Notes: generated by a model not told the origin, from the sequence alone. A stretch of DNA of 64,000 nucleotides from Streptomyces tendae (GCF_014650435.1 NZ_BMUY01000021.1:61276-125275), one strand, 5' to 3'; counted from the first letter of the stretch, positions 15,481 through 24,602 are shown. Made by a program: numbers and translations.

Positions 15481-15561
15481 TCAGAAGGTGCGACAGAGCA
15501 TGGCGGCAACGCGGCACAGGTCCACTGCCCGCCGCTTCGTGAGGTCCGCCTGTCGCTTCAT
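15481..15561 (-). CDS. Cysteine-containing leader peptide upstream of cysA
   Basis: A 26-aa ORF: ATG 15559-15561, basic N-terminus (MKRQADLTKRR), then VDLCRVAAMLCRTF. Actinobacterial sulfur operons often carry such short upstream ORFs with a conserved V/I-D-L-C-R core and Cys codons near the end, annotated as putative leader peptides. Two Cys codons occur in the last ten positions. The stop codon abuts a perfect palindrome. The peptide itself probably has no function; its translation would report charged tRNA-Cys. Confidence 0.75.
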   Translation of the reverse strand: MKRQADLTKRRAVDLCRVAAMLCRTF

Positions 15562-15779
15562 AGGTCCCGATCGTAGGGATTGAGGGCGGGCCGTGTCACC
15601 GATGTGTCGCATGATGAGACGGGATCGTCCGAGATGCGGGATCGGGAAGCCCGTCGCCCTGCCCCGGTGGGTCACTCGGGACGACGCCGGTGTCACCGCA
15701 TCTGCGGTACGGACAGCGCCGTCTCGCCTGTCGGACGCGGGTGCCGTCGACGACCGTCCGCGCGGCGCCGGCCTTCGTC

Positions 15780-16517
15780 CTACCCGGCCAGCTTGACGTT
15801 CGAACCCTTCACCGTGATCTCGACGCCGTCCTTCGCCGCCTCGACCTTGTCGAGCTTGATGCCGCCGGGCAGCTCGTCGATGGTCTGCTGGAAGTCGGTG
15901 ATGGCGCGGATCCGGGACTCGGCGAGCTGCCTGCCGCCTATCGTCGGCAGGCCGTCGGCGACGACCTCGACGTCGTCGTCCTTGACCTTGACCGAGCTGA
16001 GCACCTCGACCGGCTCGGGCACCTCGACACCGAGGACCGTGGCCTGCAGCGACACCTTGATCTTCCCGTTGCCGCCGTCGGAGAGGCCGACGACCTTGGC
16101 GTCGATGCCGGGCGCGATCTCCGTGGGTTCGGACTTGGTGGCCTTCATCAGCTCGTCGTAGCCGACGGTCGCGGTGCCGGTGGCGGTGGCCGCGGTGGCG
16201 GAACTGTAGTCGCCGGAGAACTCGACGCCCTTCATGTTCGCGCGCAGGTGGGCGATGCGGATCTTCTCGTTCGCGTTGCCGGTGGACGCCTCGTAGTCGT
16301 CGATGCCGACCTCCACGTCGTCCAGTTCACCGCCGGCGACCTGGGTGAGGAAGGGGAAGCCGTTGATGGAGACGTCCGGCGTCGAGGCCAGGTTCTCGGT
16401 GCTGCGGAGCTTGTCGGCCGCCTCGTCCTCGGCGAAGTTGACGGCGACACGGTCGGCGATCACGAAGAGGCCGCCCAGGATCACGACGACGATCAACAGT
16501 ATTCGCAGTGCGCGCAT
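15780..16517 (-). CDS. DUF2993 (LmeA-type) membrane-anchored protein
   Basis: A 245-aa protein with an N-terminal membrane anchor (about residues 4-22) and an extracytoplasmic DUF2993 domain. This family includes mycobacterial LmeA, a phospholipid-binding periplasmic protein. Typical features are the GFPFLTQVAGG block near residue 53 and the C-terminal GVEITVKGSNVKL. The start is ATG 16515-16517. Neighbours share the strand but are well separated. Confidence 0.85.
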   Translation of the reverse strand: MRALRILLIVVVILGGLFVIADRVAVNFAEDEAADKLRSTENLASTPDVSINGFPFLTQVAGGELDDVEVGIDDYEASTGNANEKIRIAHLRANMKGVEFSGDYSSATAATATGTATVGYDELMKATKSEPTEIAPGIDAKVVGLSDGGNGKIKVSLQATVLGVEVPEPVEVLSSVKVKDDDVEVVADGLPTIGGRQLAESRIRAITDFQQTIDELPGGIKLDKVEAAKDGVEITVKGSNVKLAG

Positions 16518-16673
16518 GCGGTGTTTCCCCAACCCTGGACGCTCGACGGCGGCGGACCCGACGACCGGCGGCCGTCCAGCGCGAGCGTAACGCGGGCCGG
16601 CGGCACCCCCCGGGTTTTGTCGAACAGCTGTGACAGGGGGTGCCGCCACCCGTGACAAGGGGCGCCACGGGGC

Positions 16674-17882
16674 TCAGGCCAGGGCGCGGCCCAGCAGGTA
16701 CACGGCCGGGGCCGCCGCCGCCAGGGGCAGGGCCACGCCCGCCGTGAAGTGCACGAAGCGGGAGGGGTAGTCGTAGGCGGCCACCCGCAGGCCGATCAGC
16801 GCGCAGACCGCCGCCCCCGCGCCGAGCAGCGCCCCCGACGCCCCGAAGTCCGTCGCCGAGCCGACCGCGATCCCCGCCCCGGCCGCCGCGAGCAGCGCGA
16901 CGACCACGGACGCCGGGGTCGGCAGCGGCAGCGCACGGGCCACGGCGGCCACGGCCACCGCGATCCCGCCGACCGTCACCGCGTCCGCGTCGGCGGCGAG
17001 GTACCCGCCCGCGACGACGGCCAGGGCCGCCGCGGCGATGGTCGCCATCAGGCCGTACATGCGCTCGTCGGGGTCGGCGTGCGAGCGCAGTTGCAGGACC
17101 AGGGAGAGCAGCACCCACACCCCGAGCGTGCCGAGGATCGCCGCCGGGGAGCGGTCCGACACCAGCAGCGCCGCGTCGGCGGCGAGCGCACCCGCGAAGC
17201 CCAGCGCGATGCCCTGCCGGGCCGGCCACATGCCGTTCAGCCGGAACCAGCCCGCCGCGGTGACCGCCTGCAGGACGACCAGCGGGACGAGCAGCGCGTA
17301 CGTACCGAGCGCCGCCGCGCCGGACAGCAGCAGCCCGAGCAGCGCGGTGAGCCCGGCCGGCTGCATGCCCGGGTCGATGATCGGCGAACGCCCCTCGGCG
17401 CGGGCCCGCTGCGCGTCCGTGATCCGCGTGTTCCCGGCGACGGTCGCCGGACCGTAGCCCGGATCGGCGGAGGTGTCGGGAGCGGGAGCGGGCGCGGGGG
17501 GCTCGTACGGCGCGGGCTGCTGCTGCGCGTACGGCTGCTGCGGGGACTGGTACGGCTGCGCCTGCGACTGCCCGTGCCCCTGCGAGGGGTACGGCTGCGG
17601 CTGGGCGTGCGGCGGCAGGTACGCCGTCTCCTCCGCGGAGACCGGCGGCTGCACCTGCGTCTCCCAGGTCTGCCCCTGCCACTGCTGCGTGTACTGGCCG
17701 GCGTTCGGGTCGGACTGCTCCCCGTACCCCTCGTACGACTGGTGGGAGGGGTACGACTGCTGCGGTTGCTGCGGCTCCTGTCCGGGCCACGCGTGCGCGT
17801 CGTATCCCTCGTACCGCTGATCCTGGCCGTACTGCTGACCCTGGCCGTACTGCTGGTACGGCTGGTGCGGCTGGTCGGTCAT
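16674..17882 (-). CDS. Q/Y/P-rich N-terminus fused to a polytopic membrane domain
   Basis: A 402-aa protein. Residues 1-145 are a Gln/Tyr/Pro-rich cytoplasmic tail of short repeats (QQYGQ, YEGY, QPQPYP). The rest (about 160-400) is hydrophobic, with roughly ten likely spans. No transporter signature is recognised. The start is ATG 17880-17882, 3 bp after the stop of the MoaD-like gene, so the two are cotranscribed. The Q/Y-rich tail resembles disordered scaffold regions. Function unknown. Confidence 0.82.
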   Translation of the reverse strand: MTDQPHQPYQQYGQGQQYGQDQRYEGYDAHAWPGQEPQQPQQSYPSHQSYEGYGEQSDPNAGQYTQQWQGQTWETQVQPPVSAEETAYLPPHAQPQPYPSQGHGQSQAQPYQSPQQPYAQQQPAPYEPPAPAPAPDTSADPGYGPATVAGNTRITDAQRARAEGRSPIIDPGMQPAGLTALLGLLLSGAAALGTYALLVPLVVLQAVTAAGWFRLNGMWPARQGIALGFAGALAADAALLVSDRSPAAILGTLGVWVLLSLVLQLRSHADPDERMYGLMATIAAAALAVVAGGYLAADADAVTVGGIAVAVAAVARALPLPTPASVVVALLAAAGAGIAVGSATDFGASGALLGAGAAVCALIGLRVAAYDYPSRFVHFTAGVALPLAAAAPAVYLLGRALA

Positions 17883-17885
17883 CGC

Positions 17886-18140
17886 TCACCCTCCTGCGAA
17901 CGGCGGGAGCACCTCGACCGTGCCGCCGTCGGCCAGCCGTACCGTCTCATGCCCGCGGGTGCCCGCGGGGTCGCCGTCGACGAGGAACGAGCAGCGCAGC
18001 AGCACGCGCGTGAGTTCGCCGGGGTGGCGCTCGCGGACCGCGTCGAGCGCCTCGGCGAGCGTCGCCGCGTCGTACGGCTCCTCGGCCACCCCCGCGGCGG
18101 CCTTCGCGGCGGCCCAGTAGCGCACCGTGACCTTTGCCAT
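17886..18140 (-). CDS. MoaD/ThiS-like sulfur-carrier protein
   Basis: An 84-aa ubiquitin-fold protein ending in Gly-Gly (PPFAGG), the terminus that is adenylated and thiocarboxylated in MoaD/ThiS carriers. The N-terminal MAKVTVRYWAAAKAAAG is MoaD-like. No MoaE, ThiG or E1-like partner is nearby, so the recipient pathway is unknown. It may serve molybdopterin or another sulfur-transfer route. It is transcribed ahead of the membrane gene. Confidence 0.88.
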   Translation of the reverse strand: MAKVTVRYWAAAKAAAGVAEEPYDAATLAEALDAVRERHPGELTRVLLRCSFLVDGDPAGTRGHETVRLADGGTVEVLPPFAGG

Positions 18141-18176
18141 CTGGTTCCTTCGTCGTCGGCGATGAACAACGTCAGG

Positions 18177-19037
18177 CTAGCCCGCCCGGGCCACCGCCCA
18201 GTCGCCGATGCGGTGCAGCAGTTCCTCGTCGGAGGCGTTCTCGGCGTGCCCCATGCCGGGCTCCAGCCAGAGTTCGCCGTGGTCACCGGCGGCCTCGGCC
18301 AGCATCCGGGGGTGGTCGAGGGGGAAGTAACCGTCCCGGTCGCCGTGCACGACGAGCAGCGGCCTCGGCGCGATCCGGGGCACCGCCTCCACCGGCGACA
18401 GCGGCACCGGGTCCCAGTCGCGGTGGTGGATCCGGGTGCGCAGGCCGTAGCGGCCCACCAGGCGCCCGGCGGGGCGCATCACCAGCCAGTGCAGCCGGCG
18501 CATGGGTGCCGTGCCCCGGTAGTACCAGCGGGCGGGGGAGCTGACCGACACGACGGCGTCCGCGCCCGCCCCGTCGTCGGCGGCATACAGCGCGGCGTGC
18601 CGCAGGACCACCGAGCCGCCCATGGAGAAGCCGACGGTCACCACGCGCGCGTGCCCGAAGCCGCGCGCCCACTCGACTGCCGCGGCCAGGTCGAGCACCT
18701 CTCGGTCGCCGACGGTGGACCGCCCGCCGGACGCGCCGTGGCCCCGGAAGGAGAACGTGACCACGGCACCGTGCCGCGCGAACGCCTCCGCGATCCGCCG
18801 CACGTGCGGCCGGTCGGCGTCGCCCGTGAACCCGTGCGCGACGACGAACACCAGGTCAGAGGGGTCGCGCCCGGTCGGCCCCGGCTCGTACACGGCGTCG
18901 ATGGAGACCCCGTCGGCCGTACGGAGGAAGGTGCGCGCGGGTGTGCGGCGCGGCGCCCCCCGGGGCGTCTCGGGATGCGGACGATTGGCTGGACCACGGG
19001 TGGAACGCGCCACATGACCCGGCGGTCGGTTGCTCAT
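18177..19037 (-). CDS. Alpha/beta hydrolase
   Basis: A 286-aa alpha/beta-hydrolase. The nucleophile elbow is GFSMGG, the acid is probably Asp in HGDRDGYFP, and the His is in GMGHAEN. The oxyanion region HGFTGDADRPH fits. The first ~35 residues are basic and low-complexity, so the true start could be internal; ATG 19035-19037 is the first good one. It is divergent from glnR. The substrate is unknown. Confidence 0.88.
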   Translation of the reverse strand: MSNRPPGHVARSTRGPANRPHPETPRGAPRRTPARTFLRTADGVSIDAVYEPGPTGRDPSDLVFVVAHGFTGDADRPHVRRIAEAFARHGAVVTFSFRGHGASGGRSTVGDREVLDLAAAVEWARGFGHARVVTVGFSMGGSVVLRHAALYAADDGAGADAVVSVSSPARWYYRGTAPMRRLHWLVMRPAGRLVGRYGLRTRIHHRDWDPVPLSPVEAVPRIAPRPLLVVHGDRDGYFPLDHPRMLAEAAGDHGELWLEPGMGHAENASDEELLHRIGDWAVARAG

Positions 19038-19255
19038 GTCGGCTATTCTGCTGGGCAGAGGACTCGGGCAACGTAGCCCCCGGGTCCTTTTGTGCTTTCG
19101 GGAGCGATGCCGGGCGGGCGCCGGGCGTTCACCTCCCGGACGCCACCAGTACGAAGCAGTGCCGCAAACGTCCTCGCAGGGACCCAGGAGGAACCAGACG
19201 TTATGGGCGAGCGAACCGGGCACGACCACAACCCGTCCCAGGCAGGTGGGGCGCG

Positions 19256-20032
19256 ATGAGTTCTCTGCTGCTCCTGACCAACGCCCTCCAGCCGTCGACG
19301 GAGGTGCTCCCCGCCCTCGGCCTGCTGCTGCACAACGTGCGCGTCGCCCCGGCCGAGGGACCCGCCCTCGTCGACACCCCGGGCGCCGACGTCATCCTCG
19401 TCGACGGCCGCCGCGACCTTCCCCAGATCCGCAGCCTGTGCCAGCTGCTGCGCTCCACGGGCCTCAGCTGTCCGCTGGTCCTCATCGTCACCGAGGGCGG
19501 CCTCGCCGCCGTCACCGCCGACTGGGGGATCGACGACGTACTGCTCGACACCGCGGGTCCGGCGGAGGTCGAGGCGCGGCTGCGGCTGGCCACGGGCCGC
19601 CAGCAGCTCGGCGGCGACGACTCCCCCATGGAGATCCGCAACGGCGACCTGTCGGTGGACGAGGCGACGTACTCCGCGAAGCTGAAGGGCCGGGTCCTGG
19701 ACCTGACCTTCAAGGAGTTCGAGCTGCTGAAGTACCTCGCCCAGCACCCGGGCCGCGTGTTCACCCGCGCGCAGCTGCTCCAGGAGGTGTGGGGGTACGA
19801 CTACTTCGGCGGCACCCGCACGGTCGACGTGCACGTGCGGCGGCTGCGCGCCAAGCTCGGCCCCGAGCACGAGTCGCTGATCGGCACCGTCCGCAACGTC
19901 GGCTACCGCTTCGTGACGCCGGAGAAGCCCGAGAAGGGCGAGAAAGCCGAGAAGGCGGAGAAGGCCGAGGCGCCCGAAAAGGCGGACACCGAAGCGAGTG
20001 AGGCGGCGGGCGCAAGGTCATCCAAGGTGTGA
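19256..20032 (+). CDS. glnR: GlnR, global nitrogen regulator
   Basis: A 258-aa OmpR-type orphan response regulator. The receiver domain (1-~105) keeps Asp50 (VILVDGRRD) but lacks the usual acidic pocket near the N-terminus (SSLLLLTNAL), as known for GlnR, which is not a conventional phospho-switch. The C-terminal winged helix (about 125-222) ends in NVGYRFV. GlnR activates glnA, amtB and related nitrogen genes. The tail after residue ~222 is a Lys/Glu-rich repeat (EKAEKAEKAE), probably disordered. No partner kinase is adjacent. Confidence 0.95.
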   Translation: MSSLLLLTNALQPSTEVLPALGLLLHNVRVAPAEGPALVDTPGADVILVDGRRDLPQIRSLCQLLRSTGLSCPLVLIVTEGGLAAVTADWGIDDVLLDTAGPAEVEARLRLATGRQQLGGDDSPMEIRNGDLSVDEATYSAKLKGRVLDLTFKEFELLKYLAQHPGRVFTRAQLLQEVWGYDYFGGTRTVDVHVRRLRAKLGPEHESLIGTVRNVGYRFVTPEKPEKGEKAEKAEKAEAPEKADTEASEAAGARSSKV

Positions 20033-20074
20033 TACGCCCTGCCCGGAGCGGGTCCATCCGCGTAGACTCCGCGC

Positions 20075-21097
20075 GTGGCCAAGGTGACTCGGGATGATGT
20101 GGCGCGACTGGCGGGGACTTCGACCGCCGTCGTCAGCTACGTCATCAACAACGGACCCCGGCCGGTCGCCCCGGCCACGCGCGAGCGTGTCCTCGCCGCG
20201 ATCAAGGAACTGGGGTACCGCCCGGACCGGGTCGCCCAGGCGATGGCGTCGCGGCGCACGGACCTCATAGGTCTGATCGTGCCGGACGCGCGCCAGCCGT
20301 TCTTCGCGGAGATGGCGCACGCTGTCGAGTGGGCCGCCTCCGAGCGCGGGAAGATGGTGCTCGTCGGCAACAGCGACTACGTCGGCGAGCGCGAGGTCCA
20401 CTACCTGCGCGCCTTCCTCGGCATGCGGGTCTCCGGCCTGATCCTGGTCAGCCACGCGCTGAACGACAACGCCGCCGCCGAGATCGACGCCTGGGACGCC
20501 CGGGTGGTCCTGCTGCACGAGCGCCCCGAGGCCATCGACGACGTCGCCGTCGTCACCGACGACCTGGGCGGCGCCCAGCTCGCCGTACGCCACCTGCTGG
20601 AGCACGGCTACGCGTACGTCGCCTGCATGGGCGGCACCGCCGAGACCCCGTCCGTCGGCGACCCGGTCTCCGACCACGTCGAGGGCTGGAAGCGCGCGAT
20701 GAAGGAGGCCGGTCTCTCCACCGAGGGCCGGCTCTTCGAGGCGCCGTACAACCGCTACGACGCGTACCGCGTGGGTCTGGAGCTGCTCTCCGGGCCGCAG
20801 CGCCCGCCCGCGATCTTCTGCTCCACAGACGACCAGGCGATCGGTCTGCTGCGCGCGGCCCGCGAGCTGCGCATCGACGTCCCCGGCGAGCTGGCGGTGG
20901 CCGGGTTCGACGACATCAAGGAGGCGGACCTCGCCGATCCGCCGCTGACGACGGTCGCCTCGGACCGGTCGGCGATGGCACGCGCCGCCGTGGACCTGGT
21001 CCTGGACGACGGACTGCGGGTGGCGGGTTCCCGCCGCGAGCGGCTGAAGGTGTTCCCGTCGCAGCTGGTGGTACGGCAGTCCTGCGGTTGCGCGTAA
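20075..21097 (+). CDS. LacI-family transcriptional regulator
   Basis: A 340-aa regulator with an N-terminal LacI helix-turn-helix (VTRDDVARLAGTSTAVVSYV, residues about 3-22) and a hinge helix, then a periplasmic-binding-protein-like sensor domain. The start is GTG 20075, 42 bp after glnR. No sugar transport or metabolic gene is next to it, so the effector and targets cannot be assigned from context. The C-terminus QSCGCA is common in Streptomyces LacI proteins. Confidence 0.9.
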   Translation: MAKVTRDDVARLAGTSTAVVSYVINNGPRPVAPATRERVLAAIKELGYRPDRVAQAMASRRTDLIGLIVPDARQPFFAEMAHAVEWAASERGKMVLVGNSDYVGEREVHYLRAFLGMRVSGLILVSHALNDNAAAEIDAWDARVVLLHERPEAIDDVAVVTDDLGGAQLAVRHLLEHGYAYVACMGGTAETPSVGDPVSDHVEGWKRAMKEAGLSTEGRLFEAPYNRYDAYRVGLELLSGPQRPPAIFCSTDDQAIGLLRAARELRIDVPGELAVAGFDDIKEADLADPPLTTVASDRSAMARAAVDLVLDDGLRVAGSRRERLKVFPSQLVVRQSCGCA

Positions 21098-21191
21098 GTC
21101 GCTCCGTCGACGCCTTTATATCGGGCATACGAGGTTCTGCCGGGCTTCTCAGGCAGCACTCAGGCCGCTCTCATACGGGGGCGGGAAGCTC

Positions 21192-22265
21192 ATGGACATG
21201 ACCGAGAGCCTCCGCCAGAACGGCGAGTACGAGCACGCGAACCCGTACCAGGGACCCCACCAGCACGCCTCCTCTCCCGTCAACCCGGAGTGGCCGCCCC
21301 CGCCGGCGCAGCCGCCCGGGAACCACCCCACGCAGCCCCTGCCGGACATGCGGCCCGAGCAGCCCGAGCAGCCCGCGGAACCGCACGGCAGGCGCCCGGC
21401 CCGGCGGCGCGGCCCCGCCGCCCTGCTGGTGGCCGTGGCGATCGTCGCGGCGGCCGTCGGCGGCGGCACGGCGTACGGCATCCAGGAGCTGACCGGCAGC
21501 GGCGCCGTCGCCTCCAGCTCGACCAGCACCAACGTGGTGCCGTCCAGCCAGAAGGGCACGGTGTCCGGCGTCGCGAAGGCGGTCAGCCCGAGCATCGTCG
21601 AGATCAACGCCACCTCGAACGCCGGGTCCTCCACCGGTTCCGGTGTGATCATCACCGACGACGGCGAGATCATCACCAACAACCACGTCGTCGCGGGCGC
21701 CTCCTCCGTCAAGGTGACGACGAACGACGGCAAGCAGTACACCGCCGACGTCGTCGGCACCGACAGCAAGAAGGACCTCGCGCTGATCAAGCTGCAGAAC
21801 GCCTCCGGCCTCAAGGCCGCCACCCTCGGCGACTCCGACGGCATCGGGGTCGGCGACCAGGTCGTCGCCATCGGCTCCCCCGAGGGCCTGACCGGCACCG
21901 TGACCAGCGGCATCGTCTCCGCCCTCGACCGGGACGTGACCGTCTCCACGGACGAGGGCCAGCAGCAGCAACAGCAGCGGCAGGGCGGCCAGTGGCCGTT
22001 CGAGTTCGGCGGCCAGCAGTTCAACGGCGACACCGGCTCGTCCACGACGACGTACAAGGCGATCCAGACCGACGCCTCCCTCAACCCGGGCAACTCCGGC
22101 GGCGCGCTGATCGACATGAACGGCAACATCATCGGCATCAACTCCGCGATGTACTCGGCGACCGAGTCCTCCGCGAGCGCGGGCAGCGTGGGCCTGGGCT
22201 TCGCCATCCCGATCAACACGGTCAAGGCCGACCTGCCCGAGCTGCGGGCGGGCGCGAGCAACTGA
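21192..22265 (+). CDS. HtrA-like membrane-anchored serine protease without PDZ domain
   Basis: A 357-aa protein: Pro-rich cytoplasmic N-terminus (1-75), one span (about 76-96), then a trypsin-fold domain with catalytic His165 (NNHVV), Asp195 (KDLAL) and Ser302 (PGNSGG). The chain ends soon after the protease domain, so the PDZ domain usual in HtrA/PepD is missing. A Gln-rich loop (QQQQQQRQ, ~257-264) lies inside the domain. It sits directly upstream of an MprAB-like two-component pair, as PepD does beside MprAB in mycobacteria, which suggests an envelope-stress role. Confidence 0.9.
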   Translation: MDMTESLRQNGEYEHANPYQGPHQHASSPVNPEWPPPPAQPPGNHPTQPLPDMRPEQPEQPAEPHGRRPARRRGPAALLVAVAIVAAAVGGGTAYGIQELTGSGAVASSSTSTNVVPSSQKGTVSGVAKAVSPSIVEINATSNAGSSTGSGVIITDDGEIITNNHVVAGASSVKVTTNDGKQYTADVVGTDSKKDLALIKLQNASGLKAATLGDSDGIGVGDQVVAIGSPEGLTGTVTSGIVSALDRDVTVSTDEGQQQQQQRQGGQWPFEFGGQQFNGDTGSSTTTYKAIQTDASLNPGNSGGALIDMNGNIIGINSAMYSATESSASAGSVGLGFAIPINTVKADLPELRAGASN

Positions 22266-22386
22266 CGACCACCTGACGAGCACCTGACGAGCGACTGAGC
22301 GGGCGCGAAGACGTGCGACGCTGAAGGCGTTGACACCACGGTTGACTCCCGTACCCGCATCCGACCGCACCCGAGGACCCGAGCCC

Positions 22387-23127
22387 ATGAGCCCCGCAGA
22401 CGCCGACCGCGACCGCGAGATCCAGCGCATCCTGATCGTCGACGACGAGCCGGCGGTCCGCGAGGCCCTCCAGCGCAGCCTCGCCTTCGAGGGGTACGAC
22501 ACCGAGGTCGCCGTCGACGGCGCCGACGCGCTGGAGAAGGCCGCGGCCTACCGGCCCGACCTCGTCGTCCTGGACATCCAGATGCCCCGCATGGACGGCC
22601 TGACCGCCGCCCGCCGCATCCGCGGCGCCGGTGACCTGACGCCCATCCTGATGCTGACGGCCCGCGACACGGTCGGCGACCGGGTGACCGGCCTGGACGC
22701 GGGGGCGGACGACTACCTGGTCAAGCCGTTCGAGCTGGACGAGTTGTTCGCCCGCATCCGCGCGCTGCTGCGCCGCAGCTCCTACGCGGCGGCCGTGGAG
22801 GCCACGGCCGAGGACGACGACACGCTGAGCTTCGCCGACCTGACGATGGACCTGGCGACCCGGGAGGTCACCCGGGCCGGACGCCCGGTCGAGCTGACCC
22901 GCACGGAGTTCACGCTGCTGGAGATGTTCATGGCGCACCCGCGCCAGGTCCTCACCCGGGAGCAGATCCTGAAGGCCGTCTGGGGCTTCGACTTCGAGCC
23001 GTCGTCGAACTCCCTCGACGTGTACGTCATGTACCTGCGCCGCAAGACCGAGGCGGGCGGCGAGCCGCGCCTGGTCCACACCGTCCGCGGCGTCGGCTAC
23101 GTCCTGCGGCAGGGCGGCGCGGAGTGA
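22387..23127 (+). CDS. OmpR-family response regulator, MprA-like
   Basis: A 246-aa response regulator. The receiver has Asp19/Asp20, phospho-acceptor Asp63 (VLDIQMP) and Lys near 113 (LVKPF). The C-terminal winged helix has RTEFTLLEMF and GVGYVLR. The start is ATG 22387. The TGA overlaps the GTG start of the kinase as GTGA. It probably controls the upstream protease gene and is activated by the kinase encoded next. Confidence 0.92.
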   Translation: MSPADADRDREIQRILIVDDEPAVREALQRSLAFEGYDTEVAVDGADALEKAAAYRPDLVVLDIQMPRMDGLTAARRIRGAGDLTPILMLTARDTVGDRVTGLDAGADDYLVKPFELDELFARIRALLRRSSYAAAVEATAEDDDTLSFADLTMDLATREVTRAGRPVELTRTEFTLLEMFMAHPRQVLTREQILKAVWGFDFEPSSNSLDVYVMYLRRKTEAGGEPRLVHTVRGVGYVLRQGGAE

Positions 23128-24602
23128 CATCCCTCACCCGCCGGGTCCGAGCCCTGCCCATCCGGGCACGACTGTCGTTGCTGGTGGCGGCGGCGGTGGC
23201 GTTCGCGGTGGCGGCGGTTTCGGTGACGTGCTGGTTCATCGTCCAGGGGAGGCTGTACGACCAGGTCGACAGCGACCTCAAGAAGGCCACGATGCTGAAC
23301 GACCCGCAGCAGCGTGACCAGGCCAGGGAAGCGCTCAACAACTGCTCACAGACTCCACGGGAAGGCGTCAACGGCCTGCGGACGACCTACTCCCAGGTGG
23401 TCACGGCGAGCGGGACGGTCTGCCTGTTCACCACTTCGGTGGGTGAGATCAAGGTGACGGAAGCCGATCACGAGGTGATCGACAACGGTTCGCCCCGCGA
23501 GGGCAGCTTCCGCAACGGCACGGCCGAGGACGGCACCGAGCTGCGCGTGCTGACGCTGCCGGTGACCATCACCAACCCGGTCACACAGGACAGAGCGGGC
23601 GCCGCACTCATCGCCGCCGTACCGCTGAAGGGCACCCAGTCCACGCTCAACGACCTGGCGCTGATCCTCCTCCTCGTCTCCGGCGTAGGAGTCATCGGCG
23701 CCGGCGCCGCCGGGCTGTGGGTGGCGCGGACCGGGCTGCGTCCCGTCGACGAACTCACCGAGGCCGTCGAGCACGTCGCCCGCACCGAGGACCTCACCGT
23801 CCGCATCCCCGTCGAGGACGACAGCGACGACGAGATCGCCCGCCTCTCGCGGTCCTTCAACAGCATGACCTCGTCCCTGGCCAGCTCCCGCGACCTCCAG
23901 CAGCAGCTCATCGCCGACGCGGGCCACGAACTGCGCACCCCGCTCACCTCGCTGCGCACCAACATCGAGCTGCTCACCCGCAGCGAGGAGACGGGCCGCC
24001 CGATCCCGGAGGCCGACCGCAAGGCACTCCTCGCCTCGGTCAAGGCGCAGATGACGGAACTGGCGGCGCTCATCGGCGACCTCCAGGAACTCTCCCGCCC
24101 CGACACCGGCCAGCACGAGGGCCGCACCCGCATCCTCGCCTGGCACGACGTCGTCGAGTCGGCGCTGCGCCGCGCCCGCCTGCGCGGACCGGAGCTGGCG
24201 ATCAACGCGGACGTACACCCCTGGTACGTACGGGCGGAACCCGCCGCGCTGGAACGGGCGGTGGTCAACATCCTGGACAACGCGGTGAAGTTCAGCCCCG
24301 ACGGCGGCACCGTCGACGTGCGCCTCGCCGACGGCGTCCTCACCGTCCGCGACCACGGCCCCGGCGTCTCCGCCGACGAACTCCCGCACGTCTTCGACCG
24401 CTTCTGGCGCTCCCCGAGCGCCCGCGCCCTGCCCGGCTCGGGCCTGGGCCTGTCCATCGTGGCGCGGACGGTGCAGCAGGCGGGCGGCACGGTGAGCCTG
24501 ACCCCGGCCGACGGCGGCGGGACCACCGCCACGATCCGGCTGCCGGGGGCGCCGGTGCCACCGCCGGAGCAGGACCTCAGGCCGGCAGCCGAAGATCGAT
24601 GA
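23124..24602 (+). CDS. Sensor histidine kinase, MprB-like
   Basis: A 492-aa kinase with two membrane spans (about 18-40 and 178-200) around an extracytoplasmic sensor of ~135 residues, then HAMP (about 200-252), HisKA with phospho-His268 (DAGHELRTPL), and HATPase (N box NILDNAVKF; G boxes DHGPGVS and GSGLGLSIV). The start overlaps the regulator gene by 4 bp. Its 3' end overlaps the convergent RidA gene by 26 bp. Confidence 0.92.
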   Translation: MTSLTRRVRALPIRARLSLLVAAAVAFAVAAVSVTCWFIVQGRLYDQVDSDLKKATMLNDPQQRDQAREALNNCSQTPREGVNGLRTTYSQVVTASGTVCLFTTSVGEIKVTEADHEVIDNGSPREGSFRNGTAEDGTELRVLTLPVTITNPVTQDRAGAALIAAVPLKGTQSTLNDLALILLLVSGVGVIGAGAAGLWVARTGLRPVDELTEAVEHVARTEDLTVRIPVEDDSDDEIARLSRSFNSMTSSLASSRDLQQQLIADAGHELRTPLTSLRTNIELLTRSEETGRPIPEADRKALLASVKAQMTELAALIGDLQELSRPDTGQHEGRTRILAWHDVVESALRRARLRGPELAINADVHPWYVRAEPAALERAVVNILDNAVKFSPDGGTVDVRLADGVLTVRDHGPGVSADELPHVFDRFWRSPSARALPGSGLGLSIVARTVQQAGGTVSLTPADGGGTTATIRLPGAPVPPPEQDLRPAAEDR

